DNA of 64,000 bases, taken from positions 169,023,740 through 169,087,739 of the forward strand of contig CM043944.1 of assembly GCA_014529385.2 (NCBI GenBank), read 5' to 3'. Of the stretch, positions 56,768-64,000 are shown one piece after another. The position numbers and the translations under genes were made by a program. Each line of letters opens with the position of its first letter. Position 1 is the stretch's first letter. The notes below the pieces were generated by a model, which saw only the letters and a program-made list of their open reading frames with translations, searched no databases and was not told the DNA's origin. Source of the DNA: Adiantum capillus-veneris (taxonomy: Eukaryota > Streptophyta > Polypodiopsida > Polypodiales > Pteridaceae).

Positions 56768-57004
56768 GCTTACGTAGAATAAAGCAAATTCTTTCTCTGC
56801 CATGGCGCAGCCAAAAAGCATCGCCCAAAAGCTGCCAGCGCTGCCACGTCAGCCTCCACAATCTGCGCCGCGATTCGCGGGCACGACAGCAAACTGTCTG
56901 CTTGTGGCTGCAGCCACGTCACCATTTCATAGAAGGTCTTTCCCGCACCAAGGGGTAGTGTGTGTGTGTGTACACTGTGCAACCACGTCACCACTTTGTG
57001 ACAT
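56361..57004 (-). repeat. 5' LTR of the complete gypsy element
   Basis: 644 bp, homologous to 50111-50729, with a much longer (CT)n tract at about 56721-56765. Its inner end reads TTAAA where the other LTR has TTACA. The adjoining primer site on the minus strand reads TAATATCAGAGC, two changes from TGGTATCAGAGC. Confidence 0.93.
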
Positions 57005-57009
57005 AAGCT

Positions 57010-57583
57010 ATATATCATAGGTGTCCTTTCAAATTATCTGGATGAGAGTGTGCATTATCAATGTTCTAACCCACTGCGTGGTTCCACCTTAACCTTTGAC
57101 TACTCATCAGTGGACACCCTAAATGCACTATTCTACATATCTTGAATTTATGGAGGAAAACAATTTTGATAGAAATTATAAAGAACACTTAGGAAAAGGT
57201 ACAAGTTCTATTTCAATGAAGTTGTGACATTATTCCATTCGAGGTAACCTGTGACAAAGGAGTGGAGTAGCTCCCTCTTGTTCAGTCCATAGCGCATGAG
57301 ATTCAACGTGTTGATTCATCGGTAACGTCGGAGTTAACCCAAAAGTATCAAGGTAAAGCTCTTGTATGTGACGAGTATCTGCTAAGTCCTCCTCCTCCAT
57401 CCACTTGGCATAAAGAACCGGGTGCTAGAACCTGCGATGGAATGAGAATCTGTTCTATCTCTTCCACTTCTAGTTGCTCACATGGCTCCCTGTCCACTGG
57501 CAATTCACCCTTGAAAGGCCTCAAGAGTCTCACATGGAATGCATTGTGAATCTTCCAAGTATCTGGTAACTTCAGTCTTAAGG
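57010..57583 (-). pseudogene. Older gypsy element: end of pol, split from 61970 onward
   Basis: The minus strand from 57583 reads SLRLKLPDTWKIHNAFHVRL, then LLRPFKGELPVDREPCEQLE and a degraded chromodomain start. It continues the integrase end at 61970 (LSMQYYGSFQIQEQINGI), and the LTR element 57589-61964 sits between the two parts. 57010-57239 is untranslated 3' sequence of this older element, broken by the complete gypsy inserted at TAAGC. Confidence 0.85.
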
Positions 57584-57588
57584 ATATA

Positions 57589-58749
57589 TGTTAGGTGCAG
57601 CGGAATGAATGTCTGAACTTTGCTCAAGATGAGTGCTCTGAACTGTGCTCAAGATTCCTTTTGTTCTTATGGAAGGGAGAGCCTTCCGTTCTTAATGAGA
57701 GAGTGCAATGATCACAAACAAAGTGAATGGACATTGTGTGTGCAAGTGTATGAGACTGAGAGATAGAGAGAGAATAGAGATACGACACCATAGACGTTGT
57801 AAAACCCTCCTCCGAAGGCCCCACTCTCGTCGGCGAGAGTGGTCTACTTATGATTGCACAAACTGGTACAAACTGAATGCATGGGACTGATGCAAGTCTA
57901 GGCTATGTCGGCGGATGACGACGGTGATGACGAGACCGACCTAAGGGCTGAAATCTGCAATCTTTTATCTGCTGTCCAAAAATGCTATGGGCTGAAATCT
58001 GGCCTGCTTGAAAACGCTAGGAAAAACGTTGGTACCTGCTGTTTTTAAGGCTGAAAATCTGCACTTAGGGCTGAAACTGCAGGGTCTTAAGGGCTGAAAC
58101 TGCTACTCTTTTAAGGCTGAATTTGCAGGTTCTTTATGGCTGAAAAACGCTGCATGCTGAGGTTCCATCTGCTGAAAACGCTGGCCTTATGAAAAATGCC
58201 ATGGCTGCAATCTGGAAAACGCTAGGTCTGGGGGTGTGTGGGCGACGATCTCCTGATGGAAAACGCCAGGCTGATGCAGATCTAGGGCGATGATGCTTGA
58301 TGATGCAAAATGCTAGGTGCCGAGTCTTGCTTGGAGGGGAGAACCGCCAAGGTCTTGCTTGAGAAGTTGCCTGCTGAGCTTGGCTCCTGTTGCCTCTTCT
58401 GCCATTTAGTGCTAGTCTAGGTTTGCTTATATACAGACTTACTCAATTTGCCCTACCTACTTTTTAACAAAAGTCACTTGAAAATAATAAGTGAAAAATG
58501 TCAAAAATAGGTAAAATAGGTTAAATGCACTGGAAAATTTCCCTGAAGGATTCTGATGGGAATGCTTATGATCATGCTGTGTGCGACCAGAGGATATGTA
58601 TTTACACTAAGTGATTGGGCATGCACGGTCTACGAATAGACTCACAAAAGTTCCAGATCACTTCTAAATCTAGACTGACTAGACTGACTGAACCCTGATC
58701 ATGCTGTAGCTTGTCCACTGACACATAGGGTTGGATGTGTCACGTGACA
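57589..58749 (-). repeat. 3' LTR of the nested non-autonomous element
   Basis: Runs on the minus strand from TGTCACGTGACA, a perfect 12 bp palindrome, to CTAACA. It contains a ladder of GGCTGAAA-type motifs at about 57940-58150. TATATA-type sequence (ATATAAGC on minus) lies near 58425. Confidence 0.93.
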
Positions 58750-59563
58750 TCCCCTCCTTTTCAAAGTGAGGTACTGGTACCGAACTGTATGGCGTCGAGG
58801 GAGATCGCCAATAGCATTCGGAATCTTGGAAGGGACTCTTCGCCGGTCCACTCTGATGTGTGGGTCGTACGGTACTTGAACTTCATAAAGATCTACAACG
58901 CTTGCTTCTTTGGGCGGTGTCGAAAGCGACACAAAGTCTTATGTGGCTCCTTCACTGCTTCAACTTCGTGAAGAGTCATGCTTCTTTCTTCTTCAAGAAT
59001 CTCCATGGCTGAAAATTCCTGAAATCATTTCCAACACAAAACCATGAACATACCCATTCCATGTAAAGTGAGTGGAAAAAATCTTGTCGTCCTAATAGAC
59101 CGTGCATGCAATATAGATGAACAAGGAGACGGAGTGCCAAACCGTTCACCACACACACGCAAACAATGAGATTGAATCTTTCTCTTTTGATCTAAAGCAG
59201 CAATTCACAACGGAAATGCCCATGCTTGGTGCTCATACTTTCATGTGCTGTTTCTGCAACTGTGTCGTGCCAAGGAATAGACATGGAATGTGACTTCCTT
59301 GAATGTATACTTTTCAGCTTTTCATGAACAATCCGCATACATCCGTGCTCATTCATAAGTGAAACGTTCTCAACGTACAATATGTCATGCCTAGGAAAAG
59401 GGATCACATAAAGACACTGACGAAAATACAGGAAACGATCACGAATGAAACACTCGAACAGTGCGTGCGTATGAATCATGCGAACACATAATACTTCCTG
59501 TAAGGGTTTTTTGGACCTAGGCTCGAGAGCCAAGATCGATTCTTTGGAATCTATCGAATCTTC
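58750..59563 (-). other. Internal region of the nested element, no clear gene
   Basis: Non-coding or badly decayed. Motifs CATTCATGCGATT-like and GATCGATTCTT(C/T)G recur near 59530-59610. No polymerase motif is found on either strand. Confidence 0.6.
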
Positions 59564-60319
59564 CTATGGGGATTCTGTGGACCTTGACTCGAAAGTCAAG
59601 ATCGATTCTTCGTGATTGATCGAATCTACAACGAGGTTAGCTTCGCTAGAAAAAGCATCAACTAACACATTATCCTTGTGAACAATCACATCATCGTCAT
59701 GCAACTCATCATGCCTGTGAGAAATCACATCTTGATCATGCAAACAATCATGCTTGTTAGTGTCATCCAAATCATCATGCTCATCATTATCATTCAAATC
59801 ATCATGCAAATCATGTGTGTCTTGCTTTGGAGAAGAAGAGACCGAGAGAGTCTCCTTCTCCTGAATCTCTTGCATCTGTGCCTGCACTTGAGAAAAGAGT
59901 CGTCAGAACTCTTTGCTGTGTCGGTCGCTGTGTTCTTGTCTTTCTATGTTCGCGCGATCATATTCTGCTTGTCTTTTGTTGTTCTCGCGATCAAATTTTG
60001 CTTGTCTTTCATTGGCTTCCAAGCGTGCTTGCTTGTGCTCACGCACTATGGCTGCCATTCTTTCTTAGTGTCTACACTCCATTTATGCTTTTGTTTCTGC
60101 TCTTCTTTCTGCGTGTCTACGTTCCATTTATGCCATTCTTTCTGCATGTCTTGCTTCGCGTTCTAACTTCCTTTCCATAAACATCTGATCCAAAGCCTCC
60201 ATAGTAGTTAGTGCAATCCTTGACGTAGTTGGGGAAGGGGGAGGGTCGTAAAAACCTCCTGGTGGGGAAAATTCTTCTTTGCCTCTCTCATGCTCATCAC
60301 CTCCAAGCGAAGTAGCCAT
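59564..60319 (-). pseudogene. Charged Gag-like protein of the nested element, broken
   Basis: From ATG 60319 the minus strand reads MATSLGGDEHERGKEEF, a proline-rich SPPGGFYDPPPSP, then METALQ-like helices rich in Glu, Arg and Ala (MERKLEREARHAERMA, EHKQARLEANERQAKFDREN) likely to form a coiled coil. An Asp/His-rich part follows (HDLHDDLNDNDEHDDLDD) and the frame ends at 59564. At least four stops interrupt the middle. No Gag capsid motif or zinc knuckle is seen, so calling it Gag rests on position only. An overlapping frame at 60569-60297 has QEPQEP repeats and may be the original N-terminus before a frameshift. Confidence 0.5.
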
Positions 60320-60810
60320 TTCGCTTCCAGTGATGACTATCCATTGCAGTCGTGGGTTCTTGTGGTCTTGGGTTCTTAAGTTCACGAGGAACTTGAGTTC
60401 TTGGGGGTCTTGGTTCTTGGGGTTCTTGAGGCTCTTGCGGGTCTTGAAGTTCTTGGGTTCCTTCTTTCACTTGCAATCTGTGTTCGAAAAGGATCTTCTC
60501 TTCACTCGAGTTCTGCTCTTTTCCGCGGGCGCACCCCTTGGTGGCCTTGCGCTCACACCAAGGTTGCATTTTCCCACCTCACGTCGATTGGCCGGCCGCT
60601 AAGTGCACGGTCTGCTCTCAATGAGTGAAAAGAGGCACAAGGGGAGGCTGGACAAGCCCTTCTTTTCTGGGATTCCCGTCACTCTTCAAAAACACGATTA
60701 GGAATCGAGACGCCCAAGTGAACTCGGGTTCGTGCGACCTCAACAAGCAAAAAAATTCTTGTGATTCTTTCCTTGAGTGATACAGAACACTGCTAAAGCT
60801 TTGATACCAA

Positions 60811-61964
60811 TGTTAGGTGCAGCGGAATGAATGTTTGAACTTTGCTCAAGATGAGTGCTCCGAACTGTGCTCAAGGTTCCTTTTGTTCTTATGGAAGGGA
60901 GAGCCTTCTGTTCTTAATGAGAGAGTGCAATGATCACAAACAAAGTGAATGGACACTGTGCGTACAAGTGTATGAGACTCAGAGATAGAGAGAGAAGAGA
61001 GATACGACACCAGAGACGTTGTAAAACCCTCCTCCGAAGGCCCCACTCTCGTCGGCGAGAGTGATCTACTTATGATTGCACAAATTGGTACAAACTGAAT
61101 GCATGGGCTGATGCAAGTCTAGGCTATGTCGGCGGATGACGACGGTGATGACGAGACCGACCTAAGGGCTGAAATCTGCAATCTTTTATCTGCTGTCCAA
61201 AAACGCTATGGGCTGAAATGAAAACGCTAGGAAAAATGTTGGTACCTGCTGTCTTTAAGGCTGAAAATCTGCACTTCCTTAGGGCTGAAACTGCAGGGTC
61301 TTAAGGGCTGAAACTGCTACTCTTTTAGGGCTGAATTTGCAGGTTCTTTATGGCTGAAAAACGCTGCATGCTGAGCTGGCCTTATGAAAAACGCCAGGGC
61401 TGCAATCTGGAAAATGCTAGGTCTGGGGGTGTGTGGGCGATGATCTCCTGATGGAAAATGCCAGGCTGATGCAGATCTAGGGCGATGATGCTTGATGATG
61501 CAAAACGCTAGGTGCTGAGTCTTGCTTAGAGGGGAGAACCACCAAGATCTTGCTTGAGAAGTTGCGTGCTGAGCTTGGCTCCTGTTGCCTCTTCTGCCAT
61601 TTAGTGCTAGTCTAGGTTTGCTTATATACAAACTTACTCAATTTGCCCTACCTACTTTCCAACAAAAGTCACTTAAAAATAATAAGTGAAAAATGTCAAA
61701 AATAGGTAAAATAGGCTAAATGCACTGGAAAATTTCCCTGAAGGATTCTGACGGGAATGCTTATGATCATGCTGTGTGCAACCAGAGGATATGCATCTAC
61801 ACTAAGTGACTGGGCATGGACAGGGCATGCACGGTCTACAAATAGACTCACAAAAGTGCCAGATCACTTCTAAATCTAGACTGACTGGACTGACTGAACC
61901 TTGATCATGCTGTAGCTTGTCCACTGACACATAGGGTTGGATAGGGTTGGATGTGTCACTGACA
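60811..61964 (-). repeat. 5' LTR of the nested non-autonomous element
   Basis: Homologous to 57589-58749. It has small deletions (near 61218 and 61372), an extra ATAGGGTTGG and an extra CATGGACAGGG-type duplication. Its outer end reads TGTCAGTGACA, one base short of the palindrome in the other LTR. Confidence 0.93.
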
Positions 61965-61969
61965 ATATA

Positions 61970-64000
61970 CCATTTATTTGTTCCTGTATTTGGAAGGATC
62001 CATAGTATTGCATACTAAGCTTTGGAAAAATCCTCTTCTTACCCTTCCGCTTTCGTAGTTGTCCTTTGTCAAACCGGAGCAGCACCCAACCATTCTCCTT
62101 CAATTGTCAGTCACTTCGATGCTTGTCTGCTGCCTTCTTATGCCATGCTTGAGACTTCCGCAAAGCCTCCCTTACTTCGGCAAAAGTAGTGTCTAGATCT
62201 TGTGTATATTGATCTACTTCAAAAATCTTGTCCTAGGTGCTCATAATCGGTGGAACCTTTTTTGACACCCTCGACGATCTTAAATGATCCTTCCTTGTAG
62301 ATGTGTGAACCGTGTTGTAAGCAAACACCACTAGAGGCAAGTACTTCTTCCAATGAGTCTTATGATTAGAGATAATAGGTCTCAACAAGTTCAAAACCCA
62401 CTAAATTGGTTGACTACGATTGCCCATTTGTTTGCGGATGAAATCAGGATGAGAATTTAAGCGGAGTGGCTATATTCTCCCATATTGCTTTGCAAAACAA
62501 GCGCGTAAATCAAGGATCTCTATCTGACACTATAGATTCAGGCATGCCATATAATTGGGAAATTTGAGAGACGAACAGCTTGACTAAATGATCCTCTTTT
62601 ACTGTCTTCTTTACTGGAACGAAGTTAGCCTGGTTGCTGAACGTGTCACCACTATCCAAATGCCATCATGCCCATTGTGAGTCTTAGAAAGATGGAAGAT
62701 AAAATCCATTGCTATACTCTCGCAAGGTCGATGTGGAATGGGTAAAGGATGTAGAATCTTGGTGCTTTGTGTCTGCCAAACTTGACCTTTTGACACACCA
62801 AACAAGTGTATACAAACTCATCCACATCCTTTTTGGGCCGAGGCCACTAGAAATACTTTTCCACCCCTCTCAAGGTACTCTCGATGCCTCTATTCCCACC
62901 AAAAGGTGGACTATGGCACTCTGTTAACACCTTTATCTGCAAATCCTTAGTGACACACAACATAGTCTTTCTCATGAGATACCCTTCACTGATGGTATGA
63001 CTTGCAATTGTCTCCCCACTCTGTATCCGGTCAAAGATGTCTGCAAAGTCGGGATCTGTAGCATACTGATGAAGCATATCTTCAAAATCTGATGGCGGCT
63101 TCCGAGACAATGGGTTTGCCACCAAATTCTTCTTTCTCGTCCCGTGAACAATCTAAAAATGGAACTACGACAAAATGTTCGCCCATCTCATTTGCCTATC
63201 AAAAAGCTGCTTCTTGGACAAGAAGTATTTAAAACTCTGATGATCTGTAAACATCGTGAAATATGCTCCAAGCAGGAAATATCTCTATTGAGTCCATTCT
63301 ACTCTCATAAGCTATGACATGGCCCTTCTGCATGAACCGCTCCCAGACTACTACCACAAGCATCACAGTAAACTTCGAAATGTTTCTATAAATTTGGTAA
63401 AGTCAACACAGGACCAATCGTCATCATTTCCTTGAGTGTCTTAAACGTTGTAATTTCTGAAGATCCCCAAGCAAACGGAACCTCTTTTTGAGTCAGGGTA
63501 TGTAATGGAGAAGCAATCTCCGCAAACTTTCTAATGAACCGCATGTTGTAAGAGCGTAAACCCAAAGTGCCTCAAAAACCTGTAAGAGATGGTGTAAATG
63601 AGTAACTTCACTCTTGAAGAATATGATGATGTTGTTGAAAAAGGTGCCCACAAATGACTTGTACTCTATAAAAATCTTGTCCATCATTCTATTGAACGTT
63701 GTAGGAGCATTTGTGAGACCGAAAGGCATCACCAAATACTTGTACAATCCAAAGGGCATCGTGAATGCGGTCTTGCATACATCTGTAGGAGCGATCTTGA
63801 TATGATGATAGCCACTTTTTAGGTCGATTTTGTTGAAACATGTAGAACACTGTAACTTGTCAAGTACATCATTGATTGTGGGTATTGGAAACCTGTTCTT
63901 GATGGTGATTTTATTGAGAGCTCTGTAGTCAATGCACATTCTCCATGATCCATCTGTCTTTAATACTAAAAGCACTAGTGAACAATAAGGTGATGTGCTT
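61970..64000 (-). pseudogene. Older gypsy element: reverse transcriptase to integrase, runs off window
   Basis: Minus strand from the window end: reverse transcriptase (63975-63493) with TDGSWRMCIDYRALN, NKIDLKSGYHHIKI and MPFGLTNAPTTF, then FVGTFFNNIIIF, where both catalytic Asp of the FFDD site are Asn. A degraded RNase H (about 63480-63130) and integrase parts follow: ECHSPPFGGNRG, CESIAMDFIFHL and the end LSMQYYGSF, with stops between. It is the same family as the 50-57 kb element but more decayed. Its gag and 5' LTR would lie beyond 64,000. Confidence 0.87.

Larger units (their letters stand above)
50111..57004 (-). mobile_element. Structurally complete chromodomain Ty3/gypsy element
   Basis: Two LTRs (50111-50729 and 56361-57004) are flanked by the 5 bp duplication TAAGC at 50106-50110 and 57005-57009. 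On the minus strand the order is 5' LTR, initiator-Met-type primer site, gag, protease, reverse transcriptase, RNase H, integrase, chromodomain, polypurine tract AAGAGAGGGGTA, 3' LTR. The coding region has several frameshifts, so it cannot act alone. The LTRs differ by scattered substitutions and by (CT)n length, so the insertion is older than the polymerase-less gypsy at 17-26 kb. Confidence 0.94.
57589..61964 (-). mobile_element. Non-autonomous LTR retrotransposon nested in gypsy
   Basis: LTRs of 1,161 bp (57589-58749) and 1,154 bp (60811-61964) are flanked by ATATA at 57584-57588 and 61965-61969. On the minus strand the primer site TGGTATCAAAGC follows the 5' LTR and a purine-rich AAAGGAGGGGA precedes the 3' LTR. 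The 2.06 kb internal part encodes only a broken charged protein. No protease, polymerase or integrase is present, so it depended on a partner. The LTRs are highly similar, so it is younger than its host gypsy. Confidence 0.93.

Noticed and set aside
59678-60180. Plus-strand ORFs with hydrophobic leucine/valine stretches opposite the charged protein
   Set aside because: They are the antisense of Glu/Arg/Asp/His-rich codons; composition and start positions do not support translation.
40219-64000. Search for the next BTS exon (rest of hemerythrin domain 2, CHY/RING regions)
   Set aside because: No plus-strand stretch with the expected hemerythrin continuation or zinc-binding cysteine pattern was found, so no further exon is claimed.

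Overview
The window is land-plant nuclear DNA, probably from a fern or another lineage with a large, repeat-filled genome. The plant assignment rests on one host gene, a BRUTUS-type (BTS) hemerythrin E3 ligase with plant exon structure, and on plant-type retrotransposons: copia elements primed by initiator-Met tRNA, chromodomain gypsy elements, and a gypsy element with a TGGCGCC-type primer site. The fern or gymnosperm idea is inferred from intron size and repeat content only. No rRNA, tRNA, CRISPR or bacterial-style operon was seen.

Layout. 1-3.27 kb: an unknown two-ORF unit (copy A) and a possible orphan coding stretch on the minus strand. 3.27-8.18 kb: a decayed Ty1/copia element on +, followed directly by a second, shorter copy of the unknown unit (copy B, 8.18-9.47 kb). 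10.7-14.52 kb: a second, nearly open copia gag-pol on +, cut in its RNase H by a gypsy LTR. 14.93-25.79 kb: an inverted block holding a LINE ORF1 piece, the missing tail of that copia, and a minus-strand gypsy element that encodes a 1,757-residue Gag-protease but no polymerase. 25.8-30.6 kb: a LINE remnant fused to a gypsy RNase H-integrase-chromodomain piece and its probable LTR.

32.17-40.22 kb: four exons of the BTS homologue on + (362 complete codons so far). Intron 1 is 6.5 kb and intron 3 appears to be GC-AG. Intron 4 starts at 40,219 and does not end within the window, so it is at least 23.8 kb. It contains LINEs with (CT)n tails arranged head to tail, a structurally complete chromodomain gypsy element (50,111-57,004, target duplication TAAGC), and an older gypsy of the same family. 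That older gypsy is itself split by a polymerase-less LTR element (57,589-61,964, target duplication ATATA). Every element recognised inside the introns lies antisense to the host gene.

The strongest unusual observations are the 10.86 kb inversion whose two ends can be reconstructed from split LTR and LINE pieces, the polymerase-less gypsy with five W(V/I)PK motifs after its protease, the LINE family with (CT)n tails that seems to land in its own tails, the uncharacterised duplicated ORF unit, and the very large antisense-loaded BTS intron. No gene cluster resembling a new defence or metabolic system was found. Coordinates of decayed elements are approximate unless a terminal repeat or target duplication is cited.
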